Source: Nereocystis luetkeana (taxonomy: Eukaryota > Sar > Phaeophyceae > Laminariales > Laminariaceae). From it: a stretch of DNA of 64,000 bases. The stretch spans positions 18,153,189 through 18,217,188 of the forward strand of contig JARUPZ010000002.1 in NCBI GenBank assembly GCA_031213475.1. The letters run 5' to 3'. Within the stretch, counting starts at the first letter, position 1, and each line of letters starts with the position of its first letter. The notes under the pieces were generated by a model. It had not been told where the DNA came from. It searched no databases and saw only the letters and a program-made list of their open reading frames with translations. Shown here piece by piece: positions 23,265 through 35,245 of this stretch. The translations under genes and the position numbers were made by a program.

Positions 23265-23863
23265 TTAAACACGGCACCACGGGATTATCCCGAATCCCGC
23301 ACAAAACCGCGGGGAAAGTCCCGAGGAATGCCCAGTTTTTTTGTTGTTGTTGAAGACCAAAACGATATGCGACTAGATTTGCGTACGTACGAGTTCGAGT
23401 CTATGTACTTGCTCGGTTTCCCATTCGTGATAAGGCATGCCGTAGCAAAGAGCTCCGCAAAAAACTCAACCTGAGATTTACGGGTAGGACAAAGATAAAA
23501 CAGTAGTAGTAGGCAAAAAAAAAGAAGTGCAAACACTCCCATTATCAAGCTCTAAAAAAAACTATTAATAGTCAGGACCAACCAATATCCCGCAGGCTTT
23601 GGAAATGTCTCGTCGAGGCCTTTTCGTAGACGTGTATATGTGTGTATATAACGTCTGGCGTTTTACACTCCCGCGATTTGTCTAGAAAATTTGGCTTTGG
23701 AATTTGTCGCAGGGGATGTGCTGTCTTATGACACGTGTTATGTTGCGGCAATTATGCGGTTTTTATCCTTGCACCATACAGGTGTGTAAGTTAATGGAGT
23801 CGGCGTGTACAGCACCGGGTATTCTACACCATTTTCAGCCTAGGTCCAATAATGGGAACTATT

Positions 23864-23924
23864 TTACGGGGGACCATAGTTAACAGGACCTATGGTACAG
23901 ATAAAAACCTACATGTTTACCCAT
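23864..23924 (-). mobile_element. Family A MITE, duplicated left half
   Basis: The first 60 bp of a minus-oriented family A element. It joins directly to a second copy of its own left flank (CATTTTCAGCCTAGGTCCAA), followed by the full element at 23956. This is a 92-bp direct duplication. Confidence 0.9.
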
Positions 23925-23955
23925 TTTCAGCCTAGGTCCAAGAATGGGAACTATT

Positions 23956-24060
23956 TTACGGGGGACCATAGTTAACAGGACCTATGGTACAGATAAAAAC
24001 CTATATGTTTAAGCATTTTTACTAACATTATTTGGTCCTGTTAACTATGGCCCCCCGTAA
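23956..24060 (-). mobile_element. Family A MITE, complete
   Basis: 105 bp with intact arms TTACGGGGGACCATAGTTAA and GGCCCCCCGTAA. Preceded by the duplicated half copy. Confidence 0.93.
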
Positions 24061-24951
24061 ATAGCCCGTTGTGCTAATTTTTTTGATGACGCTACGTAAG
24101 AAATGGAAACGTTGGAATTGAGGAGAAGCGTGGTCAGCGACGAGCTCTTCACAAAATAAATAGTGTTGCTGTACAAAACAATACTAATAGTCATATGTCT
24201 GGTGGCATATAATAGTCTTCGGCTGAAAAAGGTTTTTCTCAAAGTTTGTTTCCGAATATCAAATCACTACACCGGACTACGAACACAACTGCTTTCATTT
24301 TGTCGAGTATTCAGGTCTGATTGATAGCACAGTCAGCAACCCTGCATGCTTTTTAAGTCATCGGATTTTGCTTACGAGTACCCTTTTGTATTTTGATGGC
24401 ATGCCTGGAATATGCGGTACCTGGTACACATTATCAGATGGCAGATTGAATGAAACATGCCAGTGAAACACACATACATGCATAACACCGCGCGATTTCG
24501 AAGCCGATTTTTTACGACGATGGGGAAGGTGCAAGCGCCGAGCCATGCATGCGTCCATGGAAATATGGAATACCTCAATAATACCAGATTTTTCCAAAAG
24601 AAGCCAACATTTCGATCACGGATGCCCCCCCCTGCTTTCGACTACATAAGGCTCGGAATCTTGTCCCGTCAGGAGGCGTGTTACCTCAAATGCTACGTAT
24701 GCGCACATTGCCGACAATAAATACCATGTCACCATAATCTCGTCTCGTTTTGTGATACAAGCATTACTATAAAGTACATGTTTTTCTCTTGTCTCTTTTT
24801 TTATATCACCGATACAAGTACACACTGGTGTATCAGATAGTTGTGGGAACGGGGATACTCTTCTGTGTTACAGTTGAGAGGATACACCCGTGGCCATGTT
24901 AGTTCAGTTTTGCACATTGGTTTTATCTTGTGTGCGTTTTCTTCGTCTCGT

Positions 24952-25038
24952 CCTTTAGAACCGCAGTCCCGTTTTGGGGACAAACCACTCAAATTTCAAG
25001 TAGTTTGTCCCCAAAACGGGACTGCGGTTCTAAAGGGG
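24952..25038. mobile_element. Family B MITE
   Basis: Nearly perfect palindrome. The right flank is TTAA (25039-25042); the left end is two bases short and lacks TTAA. Confidence 0.92.
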
Positions 25039-26138
25039 TTAAGGCAGCCGAATTACGATATTTTGTGGTTTTTCGGATCTTCCTAGGGCTCCAGCACCTT
25101 TGTGCATGACCATCGACTCCTTCGTCTGAGAGTTAACGTGAGAACAACAACAGCAATGGTCCATTCCGCCGAAAATCTCCATTTGTGTTCAAGATCCATC
25201 AGGCACTCGTATCTCCTGGTCGAAGGGTGTGTTTGGTGAAATAAAAACACCACTGAAAAGCTCATATCAAACGCGGAGAGTAATTTCGCAGTTTATTACC
25301 TGGTATCTTTTTTCGTTTCGAGTGTTCTTCGCCCTATCGTCGATAAACCGGAAAAGGTCCATTCGTTTCTCCTGGTGGGTACAGTTTTTAGTATCAGGTA
25401 GTCAACTTCGTAGCACGACGACAAACGGCAGGTCTCAACATTTGCAACGTTGTCATGTTTTTATAAAATTGTCCAAAGTACGTCAGCGTTATGTTTTCGA
25501 TTCTGGAAAAATAAAGGTTACGGGCATATGATACAGGGACCAAATCGAGCCTGGGATGGCGTTCACATCCAAAATATAAGGGCGGAACTCCTTTGTGTTG
25601 CTTCGTGCGTGCAGCAGCTACCCGTTCTCCTTAAGCATGTTTATTTCCCTGTCAAAATCTTAGTAACATCAGCTTTCCTGGTCTCTTACATGTATTCTTT
25701 CTTATTCCAGAATTGTTTTTGTTTCTTCTTTATTGCCTGTTTGTTCTTATTTTTTTGGTCTGGCTTGTGCTGTTGCGTTGTACCCGGTACGTTGGCATTT
25801 TACTTGCTTTACCCATTATTTTGCGACTATTGTTGTTTTGTTTTTTCTGTCTCACAGCAGTCTGTGACCACACAATTACTACTGTAGTACTATTAATAGT
25901 ACCTGGTACCTTTGTAGGATATGGAATCAGGACGGGCGCTCGGGTGTACTACTGCTGCGATGTACTTGGGCACAAGGAGTGAAGAAAACACGCACATCAT
26001 GGTTGCTCTCAGCCTGGTCTTATTTATTGATATCTCGGGTAAATCAATAACTTTCCCACGACAAACATACACATTCGACCTGATATGGCCAGATTTTGGT
26101 GAGTATTATTTTTCCAACTCATTATTACTTTATTTTAG

Positions 26139-26261
26139 TGAAGGGACACAAGAAAAATCCAAATATGGCATGATATCAGATACCATGTACCTCGTATGTG
26201 AAGGAAACAAAAAAATCCAGATATGGCATGATGTCAGGTACCAGATGTATCTCGTATGTGA
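26139..26261 (+). repeat. Two-unit tandem duplication, about 61 bp
   Basis: Both units share AAATCCARATATGGCATGAT and CTCGTATGTGA. No gene context. Confidence 0.7.
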
Positions 26262-27047
26262 TTCCCTGGGTCGGTTTTTGTTCGGTTTGTTGTACATTGT
26301 TCAAATTTCAACGCCGACACAAAGAACAGGGCCAGTGAGCGACCACCCCCCGCCGCGCCCCCTCCGCCCCCCTCCTCGATTCCTCGACACACACGGACTT
26401 TAGTACCTAATCCGCGTACCGCTCTCGACTGGAATATAAGGCCAGGGACGGTCTGGCTTCATTTTGCTACCCATGCATCAAGACCCCCCAGGCCGGTTTA
26501 GTCTAATCATATGTACCAGGTACAGCAGTGTCATGTATGCTACCTATGTTGCTTATCTCTCCGACAAAGAACCATTGGCTGCTGATTAATAGCACTCGTA
26601 ATAAGCACTACAGATCCGAGTGCTACAGCACCAGTATAGTACGGACACTATTAAAACATGCTACTTGTGAACTGGGTGCCCAGCAGTACGTACTCTGTAG
26701 CAGTAGCAGTAGCAGTAGTGTATTGTACGGCAGGTTACGTGCAGGGTGCCCTGCAGCAGTCGAAGAACAAATAACGTGCAAGCGCGTTTTATTATTGTTA
26801 CGGAAAAAGATGTTTAGGATAGCTGTATTTAATACATTTATAGTGCGTTCGTTGTTGGTGGTGATGTGGAGACAGCACGCAGTACAGTAGCGAAGTGTAT
26901 CCAGGTATTCAATTTAATATAATAATAGTAGGATATAAGAACGCAGTACAAACGTGAGAAAAAAGACGACTGATTATTTGTCGGGAAGTCGTTCATCTTC
27001 TTTCCGTATTATTTCTCCTACACCTCGTGCCTTGTACGAGTATCTCA

Positions 27048-27228
27048 CAATCGAAAAAGTGTACTATTATTAATTAATAGTGCGTGCACCATATCTCACT
27101 GGCGAATACTGGTATTAACATTAACAGCTAGCACCGACACTCACAATCGAAAAAGTGTAGTGCGCGTACCACATCTCTCGCTGGCAAATACTGGTATTAA
27201 TCATAATATGAATAGTCAGCACCGACAC
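27048..27228 (+). repeat. Two-unit tandem duplication with TA-bounded insertion
   Basis: Units start CACAATCGAAAAAGTGTA and end AGCACCGACACT. Unit 1 has 16 extra bases, CTATTATTAATTAATA, exactly after the TA where unit 2 continues GTGCG. Confidence 0.8.
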
Positions 27229-28743
27229 TGGCTGACTCTACCCGACGGATGTCGTTGGGTCTACAGACAGCAGCCTAGACCATCGGGACGCGAGGGAGAA
27301 AAAATGACGAAAAAAATGTGCCTGTGGTAGCTTGCTGGTACAACAACAGTAGTAGTTATCAATATTGCAGACCGGAGCTGCTGGGGTATGCTACGGGCTA
27401 CGGATGATATCATATGTACCAGGTATTGGGTATACCTGGTACAGTACCTGGTACCCCCGGGTAATATGTGACAGGTAGCTACTGTTGGTAACGATAGAGG
27501 ACGTGTCCGAAGTGCAACCGAAGGGGAAAAGGCACCCGACATGAAGATATGTCTACGGTAGAATAATAATAGCTCGAATATTCTGTTGAAGCTCATCTTG
27601 TAACATTGATAGGGGACTGCTGCAGCTTCGTGGTCTTGTAATAAAGTCGGCATATCATACGACAGCAGCAGTAGTAATGTTGCTGTTTGTGTAGTACAAC
27701 TGTTAATATGAATACAGAGTTAGTCACAGCAGTCAACTGCTATTAATATTATTGATAATAGTTGCATGCAGTAGCCGCGGCTTTGAACCACACACAAACA
27801 CGGCGGTAGAGACAGCAAGAAGCAGCAACAACAAGCGGCAACGGCAACATCAATAGCAACACAATTATTCTGCTGATGATGTACGGAAAGGAACACCACG
27901 ACAGCGCAACATCGAGTGCGACAACAACGACCGGGAACCAGAGCAAGGAGTATCGCACCTCGTACCACATGCGGGCTAGCGGGGAAACGAGTGAATGGAT
28001 GCATCTGGCATAATACGGTTCTCTACTACGTTCGTAGCAGCAAGCAGCAATTTTTCTGCTGGGTGTCGTACCAGTTCAGTACAGCAGTAGTATCTTAAAT
28101 GCAGCGGTTAAAAACACACCCCTGCGTTGCGTACCAGACCCGACCTTTTACAGCGCGACAGCAAGCAAGAGGGCCTAGCCGCTGCTATGCTGCTGGTGCT
28201 GCTGGAATTACTAGCTGGACTTCACAGCTACATACTACCAGGTACTCGACAGAGTGCCTGGGAGCAGCCAGGAGCCCAGGAGTAAGAACGTCAGGTCCGT
28301 TGTAATGCAATTCGAGCCACAAACAAAGGCGAGACACCGAACCAACTCGACTTATCGATCGGTCGATTACCGCACGCGACCAACGGGACAATGGCAGAAA
28401 TCAAAAGTACCTCACGGTACTATCACGCACGCACGTAGCCACAGGGTTCATACGTATTATGTTGCATGTTGTGGTCAGCGGCAGAGACTGGGGGTAAGAG
28501 TCAGCCAATCGACAGCCCCCTGCCTACGTAGCTGTGCTGCCTATCTATACAAGCGCACTGACGGCTGCCACCTATTTGGTACCTGGTACTACTTACTACG
28601 AGTACTACTGCTTAACTTAATAATTACCGATACTCATCGCAAGGATCGTTCATGAATCTCGACTGCGCCTGCGATCTGCGACAAAAAATCAAGTCGAAAA
28701 AGGAACATGTTTCTTTTTTGGGACCTCACTTATCACTCATCAC

Positions 28744-28896
28744 CTTCGTCGAGGGGTTGATCTCCCAGAGCGTGGGGTAAAAAATGGCCGCTGCCTCAAG
28801 AGAAATGGGCTTCACCAAGTCGAACGAGCGGCGCAGCTCTTCCTTGTACTCCTCTTCGCGCTCGATGGTGACCGTCACGCCTTCAGCTGGTGCCAT
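28744..28896 (-). CDS. Globin, exon 1 (start to helix C)
   Basis: Reading 28896 down: ATG then 50 more codons ending NPSTK, with a GT donor directly after (GTGATG). The segment EELRRSFDLVKPI is helix A, and EAAAIFYPTLWEINPSTK is helix B to C. Tyr40 sits at the B10 position and is followed by the usual W/F-x-x-NP motif. It ends in phase 0, and so does the exon at 19243. Joining gives NPSTK-ILFK, as expected between helix C and the CD corner, and puts F8 His at residue 94. The start was chosen because the upstream CAA-repeat frame is different and a stop (TGA within GGCGTGACG) closes it. Without splicing the frame stops within about 10 codons. It may instead belong to another paralog whose 3' part is lost. 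Confidence 0.7.
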
Positions 28897-28897
28897 C

Positions 28898-28928
28898 GTT
28901 GTTGTTGTTGTTGTTGTTGTTGTTGTTG
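28898..28928. repeat. (GTT)n microsatellite upstream of globin exon 1
   Basis: Pure GTT triplets (CAA on the coding strand) lie directly 5' of the globin ATG, likely in the leader. Further GTT/GGT-rich sequence reaches about 29060 and creates long Asn/Gln/Thr or Val frames without other support. Confidence 0.85.
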
Positions 28929-30099
28929 CTGGTTGGTGTTGTTGTTGCTGGTGTTGTTGTTGTTGCTGGTGGTGGTGGTGTTGTTGTTGTTGCTGGTGGT
29001 GGTGGTGGTTGCTTTTTGGAATGCTGATGGTAGTGGGGATGGTGGTGGTTGGTGGTGGAGGGTTTGTGCTGCCTGGATCTCTTGTGTGCTGGAGATGGTT
29101 CCTGTTTTTTTGTGTTGTGTCAAGTGGGTTGATCTTTTAAGTGTGGGATCATTCATTCATGTTTTTTTTATGCATGTATGTTGTGTGTTGTTGTGATGAT
29201 GATGACTCAAAATTGCCGAGCGAGTATGCGTCGACGGCAATATATACTCGATCGTGACGTAAGAGAAACAACCAACAAAACCTACGCACGCAGCAACCAC
29301 GAGGAGTCGAGAGAACCTTCCTGGTACCAGTTACGTACGCGCGTACGCACACAGAAGCCGTCGGCTCTGCTCATGACCCGATGACGCTATGACGATATGA
29401 AAAAAACGTCACGCGTCACGGGCTCTCTGTACTATATTCTAGATAAACAAGTATCCATGGGTACGAGGAAAATAATGGCACGTACGTTTGAGTACGTATG
29501 TGTCTGATACCAGTAAACATAGTATTAATAGTACACCTCAAAGAGACTATTCGCCGCGATGGGTCCCAAATAAAAAAATAGCCATTATTTCGATGGTTCA
29601 GTTCTGTGACCTGGTCAAACCAACAACAGACTTAAAAAAACAAATTATACTTGCGTGTGTCCAGGCAGCACTGGCTGTTCTACGGGTACCGCCGCGGTAC
29701 TGCCGTATATACTGGTGTCCTGTACTCGTACTGACTATTGATTCGAGTAGCTACCACGTACAGCACCTGACACGTATCATATACGCACCTGCTGCTGTGG
29801 TAATTTACTCACGAGGTAGAGCAGTTATTCGTATAGCTTTTCGGTGTGTGCGAGGCACTGGGTACGATACGTGCAGCTGTAAGTATGTACGTACGTAACC
29901 CGCGGGCCCTGTTTTTGTCGCACAGGAGGAGGAAGACAACACAGACCTATTAGAGTGGACGAAGCAAAGTGAGAGGAGAGGAGAGGAGAGAACACAACGA
30001 GCTCGGTCCTCATCATCATCAGTACAACAACTCTGTTACAACATGCCCAACAAAAAAAGGTAAGAGGGGCATCTATCTTTTTTTTTCTTTTTCTTTTTT

Positions 30100-30424
30100 T
30101 TCCATCCCATTCATTATCTTCGCACATCTTCTTCTCTCTCTCTCCTTCCAACTCGTAACTCAGATCCGGGGTCACATAGCAGGCTCTTCTCCCCCCTTCC
30201 CGCTACGGTACGTGCCTTCATTTTTATCGCGAGAAGATTTCAGCCTTTTCTTCCCTCGTCGACTCGCATCGAATTGTGCCTACCCACGCTGCAAGGCGCT
30301 CTCAACAATTGAATCCCTTTTTTTATTTTTGCAAATAAAGTCAAAGTCCGACCCTCCTAGGGCTCGAACCCAGGACTCAAACAAGTAGAATTCGAGGTTA
30401 ACCACTTGAACCACCGGGGCGACC
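30100..30424 (-). mobile_element. tRNA-headed SINE (family D), near full length
   Basis: Minus-strand reading: a tRNA-like head at 30424-30350 (GTCGCCCCGGTGGTTCAAG as A box region, TGGGTTCGAGCCC as T-arm/B box). A unique body follows, including CTTGCAGCGTGGGTAGGCAC and GCACGTACCGTAGCGGGAAG, and an A-rich tail beyond 30100. Pol III boxes followed by a tail define a SINE. At least seven relatives occur in the window. Confidence 0.88.
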
Positions 30425-30454
30425 GCCTTACACTACCGTGGATACCATTCTTAT

Positions 30455-30700
30455 GTACATTGTTTCTTTTCGTTTCACTATTTCATAGATTGCGTATGTC
30501 GTGCCTGTCGTATCTAGTATGATGACATGGCTTTGCATTGCCCACTGCAGTGCATACTGCACACGTGGCAACGTAGAATCTCTGTGGCGTAGCTTTGTGA
30601 CCACATAACTTGTATCTCTTCTGGGATTGAAGAATTGGCACGGACACTGGTTGTGCTGGATGTCGACGGGTAGAAAGAACGGTTTAATGTGAAGAACACA
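30455..30700 (-). repeat. Family F repeat, partial
   Basis: Contains GGCACGGACACTGGTTGTGC and TGTCGACGGGTAGAAAGAAC, shared with 38390, 39820 (inverted), 43350 (inverted), 43760 and 44450 (inverted). The last part (TGTCGACGGGTAGAAA to GAACACACAC) is duplicated again at 30717-30758. Confidence 0.75.
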
Positions 30701-31794
30701 CACACACACCAAAGATGTCGACGGGTAGAAATAACGGTTTAATGTGAAGAACACACACCTGACCTACCTGCTTATGGACAAGCAGTACGCTATCTACGCT
30801 ATCACATACCCTCTTATAAACACACAACAAAACGGGAGATTCCCCGCAGTCAGAGACGGGCAACAAACAATAAAAATGCAACGAGCAAGGGTTTCACCCT
30901 GTTTCACCCCGAAACCAGAGTTGCAATTCAATTATTTCGTACTGGAAATAGAGGTAATTATTTATTCTCCGTCATCGGGCACACGAAATGGGTGTATACG
31001 TGCCTCTATATGTATTCTGTTTTTCGCAGGGTACATTTTGGAAGCCACGGATCAATATTCATCATTGGGTGGTGGGTGACGGGACATGAAAGACGTCACA
31101 TCCAGATCTCTTGTTGTTGTTGTTGTTCTCACTTCTCATCATCTCATCGCCACAACCATCAATGAAGTTTTGTTTTTGCCAAAATAAGGTACACCGTTTC
31201 CATTTGAGTTAAAAAAATATATACTGAAACCAAGTAAAAAGCACAACACCACAAGCGGTGTTTTCGGCGGTGAGAAGTTATTTTATTTTTCTTTCCGCCT
31301 GAACCTTGAGCGTTTGGCCTAAGAAAAAACTGAATTGTTTTCTTTTAGGTTGATCAATATTTGTAAAATAAAAGATTTAAACATGTTGCAAAGTCATATT
31401 ACCCTCCCTTATCTGGGTTATATAGTATCAGTGCGCAGAATGATTATGTATATTGTCCTGTTGACCCGGGCAGCATCCAGGGGAGTCACTGACTGGCCTA
31501 TATCCTTGACCAGGAAATACATACCAGGTATAGAACACGCGCGAACGGCTTACCATAAAATTTGGATATTCAGTAAAATGGGATATAGACGAGACATATT
31601 ACGCAGCTTGCAAAGTTGAGTATCAACTATGTAATCAGTCGAACTCACAGCTGACGTATTTCATCATTTTATAAAAAACTTTAGGATATAATAGCCTCCA
31701 CGGGCTCCACTTCACTTAGACTTGCAGGCGATCACCAGGCTTCGTTAATAGTTTCGCCACGGCGGGCGCGCCAATAGTATTTGTTCTGGCGCCT

Positions 31795-32264
31795 TCCCCC
31801 CCATTGCCAGCTTCTTCTTTTTTTTTTCATCATGACGTTTTACTTTCCATCTCAACTCGTGGGGGGTTTTACCCTCAGCGATCTCCTGGGCAAGCCGTGG
31901 TCACAGGTAGGTGTCGTCCCTTCTTCCCCCCGTTACGAGCCTTCATTTTCATCTCGCATAGGGTTCAGCATTAATTCCCACTGTGCTCGTCGATTTTCAT
32001 GGAATGTATTTGCTATAACTCACGCTCACGCGCTTTCCGTTATTACGGGGGGCCATAGTTAACAGGACCAAATATTGTTAGTAAAAATGGTTCAATATAT
32101 AGGTTTTTATGTGTACCATAGGTCCTGTTAACTAGGGTCCCCCGTAATAGTCAGTTTTTACGCAAGAATGAGTCATTACGAGTACTATGCACTCGATGAG
32201 ACTCGAACCGACGAAATTGATCTTAGTAGGCACGCGGACCACCTACCAAGCCACCGGGGACGCC
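31795..32264 (-). mobile_element. SINE family 2, interrupted by a MITE
   Basis: The tRNA-like head reads GGCGTCCCCGGTGGCTTGGT on the minus strand, with GGTCCGCGTGCCTACTAAGA and GTCGGTTCGAGTCTC as T-arm. The body matches 58162-58517 block for block apart from the family A MITE inserted at 32043. Confidence 0.85.
32043..32147 (+). mobile_element. Family A MITE inside a SINE
   Basis: Complete 105 bp flanked by TA (32041-32042 and 32148-32149). The empty SINE at 58380-58410 has a single TA at the matching place, supporting a TA target duplication. Confidence 0.93.
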
Positions 32265-32449
32265 GGTTTGAAGCCTCTCGACGATCCTCGCGGAACCGCG
32301 CCTGCTCGGCGCGAAGGTATTAACCGTAGCAAACCTGAGGCCACACCTCGACGCGAGGTGACGCAGGCGAACTGCCATCATCTGTGTCCACAATGATGTA
32401 CAACAACACAGCGTACATATCTATCATAATGTAGTAGAACCCACAACAA

Positions 32450-32880
32450 CTACGTATCGTGGCAAGGGAATGGAATGCAGGAACTATCTGGCGAGGCAGG
32501 CAACTCCTCTTCTTCTTCTCTTATTATGTTCAGGAGACTTATTTTCCTGCCGACGACGCCATATATATGTAGTATTAATAGAACCCCCGAGTATGTATCG
32601 TGGTAAGGAAATGAAAGGTAGGAGGTATCTGAACTGGTCAGGAAGGCACAGCTTCTAATGCTCAGCAGAATTATGTTATTTGTGTGTTGTTGTCGTATTA
32701 CTGTGTATGTATCTCTCTTCATGATGAGAGATGGAAGGGAGAGCTGTCGAGAGTGATTCGATAGGGGCTTTTGATTCGAGGCATCAAGCCCCACTCTGCT
32801 CTGAACTTCAGCAGTCAGAGCCCCCGGGAATACTCTCTGGGCGTTACAGGGCTTCGATAACCGCCTATCCCATGACCATT
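32450..32880 (+). repeat. Family K repeat
   Basis: Shared with 47875-48230: ATGATGAGAGATGGAAGGGA, GCATCAAGCCCCACTCTGCT-like block and CCCGGGAATACTCTC. The left part is internally duplicated (two GTATCGTGG...AAGG units). Confidence 0.7.
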
Positions 32881-33433
32881 CTATAGCCCTACACTACTCC
32901 TTATCACAATAACAACTGAAGCACATCGTCCTCCCATAAATAGAAAAAGTGACATAAATCAGCGTACGTATGAATATAGATACATATTTCATACTTCACT
33001 TACAGAGTTTAGATTATTTGAGGATTGCAACCGAGGGACCGGAAACCGCACACGCGGAGAAAAACAGAGTACATATGGCCTCTCTGATTGGCTGAAAATT
33101 AGGCAAAAACAATTGAAAGCTAGACAAAGTAGACAAAAATCCAGAAGTATACCTGGCCAGTTTCTACGTAGCCACTATCAATATCGGGTACGATGTGAGG
33201 CTGGCCAATGGCAGGGCTCATGGTGTGTGCTTTGTACTTGTTTTTAGTGTGTTCCTTTGTTTGGCACAAATTTGACGACATATACCTTATTTTGGCAAAA
33301 ACCAATCAATTAATCAATGCAGCCTGTGGTCACAGGACAGGTTCCAATATATCTGGAGTGGAATGCTATATGGCCTCCGAGGAAGAGGAAAAGGGAACTT
33401 TGTATGCGTGTTGTTGTGAACCGAAAGCAAAAA

Positions 33434-33885
33434 GTTGATTTTTCGGTCGGGTTTTAGGTCGATTTTGCCCAAAGAAACCGACCTTTTGGGGTCGATTTCT
33501 CCGTGCCCAAATCGGAAACCGCGTTGATTTTCCCTGGCCCCTACACAGATAACGGAGACAGCCTCGGTTGGTTTTCCCTGTCCCCTGCGCAGATAACGCA
33601 ATGTTGTTTTGTATGTATATATGTGGGCATACCTACCTACAGTAATCCTAGCCCTCATGCCGTGCAGCCCACATCCCTAACCCTAGCCGACCGAAACCGA
33701 CCGACGTTTTCAAGACGACACCAATATGTACATACATATGCGCACCGAATGTTCCGATATATTGACTATGTGGCTGGTTCCGCGGAGAAGCCGATCAAGA
33801 AACCGACCGAAAAGTGCTTGGTTCGGTTGCGATTCGGTTCGGTTTAGCGTTTTTTCAAACCGACCAAAACCGACCGACATTTTCG
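33434..33885. mobile_element. Possible TIR element with CCGACCGAAA ends
   Basis: GATTTTTCGGTCGGGTTTTA on the left is roughly inverted as AAACCGACCGACATTTTC on the right. The inside holds a 43-bp direct repeat (TTTTCCCTGGCCCC / TTTTCCCTGTCCCC) and more CCGACCGAAA words. Could be only a low-complexity patch. Confidence 0.35.
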
Positions 33886-34499
33886 ACAGAAAAACAATAA
33901 AAACGACAGAGCCATTTTCACTTACGGTTCATAGCGTACGAGCTACCGAGAGCACTAACGTACGTACTACTTACTGCTGTCTACAACCTACAGCTATCTG
34001 TGGCACTATATAATACCACCTGGTACGTCAGGTACCTGGTATCATATACCTACTTCGAAGTATCATGTTTTAGTTTTGGGCAAAAAAAGTCAAAAGCAGG
34101 TATAGTACCTGGTACCGTACACGACGTATTGCACTCTGGAAAGAGCTCCCTGGGCGCTTCTTTCTGTTTGTGATTCGCCAACCCTCCGTCGTACGTACGA
34201 ATGGCTCGAAAGGCCCCTGTGCGATGCCATAAATAAGAAAGTAGTCTTGATGACTCTATATGATTTCCTGGGAGGAACACAAGTGCGTGCCTCAATATAA
34301 TATATATACAAGAAGTGCGTGCCTCAATATATAACCCCATACACAGCTTACATATTAACTTCCATATTTCATACACGGCTTATATATTACCAGGTAACGT
34401 TTAGTGCATGCTACTGCTGTACATGTATCCTAAATTTCATTAATTTCTCCATAATATATATAGATAGATAGATGTCGTTTTGGTGGCCATTTTGTTAGC

Positions 34500-35000
34500 C
34501 AGTGGCTGGCGGGTGCTCTCTTCTTGCACACTCTGCTGGCGGTATTGACCCACCATACTGATTGATGCTTCTACGTATTATTGGCGTCGCTGCGCGTGAT
34601 GCCGTGATGCAGTGGTGGCCATCATGGACCGACAGAACGAATGCAGAAGGGCCTGCTTCATCCTACGCCCCTCCCTGAAATTATTTCAGACGTCCTTGCG
34701 TGCGCGGCGGCGGCGGTCGGGAAAAGCCACATGGCCACACACGTAGTCTCTCGAGTTAGTTAGAATACGATGACAGCTCCTCTGGCTATTATTTGCGTAT
34801 AATTATCCCGCACCATCGTATTCATACATACATACGGCACAACATTATCCGGTGTAGGGGGGGCTGACGTCGTGACACTGACTGATCGATGTATACCTCC
34901 GACGATATATTGCTCCTAGCCGACCGTGGTGAGCACCAGTATCTCTCTGGGATGAAGAATCAGCACGGACGCTGCCTTGGGTCTGCTGGATGTGTGTGCG
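34500..35000. other. Unassigned DNA
   Basis: Nothing recognisable besides short GCGGCGGCGG and GATAGATA runs. No dispersed repeat detected. Confidence 0.35.
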
Positions 35001-35006
35001 TTCGTT

Positions 35007-35104
35007 CTTTCTACCTACTCTGCAGACGTCGACGTCCAGCACACCCAGTGTCCGTGCTGACTCTGCAGACGTCGACGTCCAGCACACCCAGTGTCCGTGC
35101 TAAT
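35007..35104 (+). repeat. 43-bp unit repeated twice
   Basis: CTCTGCAGACGTCGACGTCC followed by AGCACACCCAGTGTCCGTGC occurs twice in tandem. The GTCCGTGC core is shared with family F. Confidence 0.8.
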
Positions 35105-35245
35105 TCGTGATTCTGAAAACACACACGCTATTTATGCTGTCACAAAACTATGGCAGACAACTTCTGAGATAGAATTTTGGATTGCGGTAAGGACAGGTGA
35201 TACCTGGTATATATATGCGTATGCTACGGAGGGGACCTGAGTTAA

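Larger units (their letters stand above)
19244..28743 (-). other. Proposed 9.5-kb intron of the globin gene
   Basis: Bounded by GTGATG at the donor (28743 downwards) and CCTCCAG at the acceptor (19244-19250). The pyrimidine tract before the acceptor is poor. It holds family A and B MITEs, a family C piece, a decamer satellite, telomere-like repeats and many TACCAGGTA motifs. Outside those no gene is seen: 21400-21950 is A-rich with repeated ACAAGA words, 22470-23170 and 25100-28700 are anonymous. The intron is inferred only from the fit of the two exons. Confidence 0.55.
31172..33302. mobile_element. TIR element family J, enlarged by nested insertions
   Basis: Ends are inverted: TTTTTGCCAAAATAAGGTAC on the left and TACCTTATTTTGGCAAAAAC on the right. 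Blocks shared in order with the shorter copy at 60250-61191 include TTTCGCCACGGC, CGCGAGGTGACGCAGGC-like sequence, CTGAAGCACATCG, CTCTGATTGGCTGAA and GGCTGGCCAATGGCAGGGCTC. Extra DNA relative to that copy consists of a SINE (31795-32264), which itself carries a MITE, and a family K repeat (32450-32880). No transposase is seen, so it is non-autonomous. Confidence 0.75.

Noticed and set aside
28784-29156. Frames of Val/Cys/Trp or Asn/Gln/Thr repeats
   Set aside because: Produced by GTT/GGT microsatellites; only the short globin exon in a different frame is supported.
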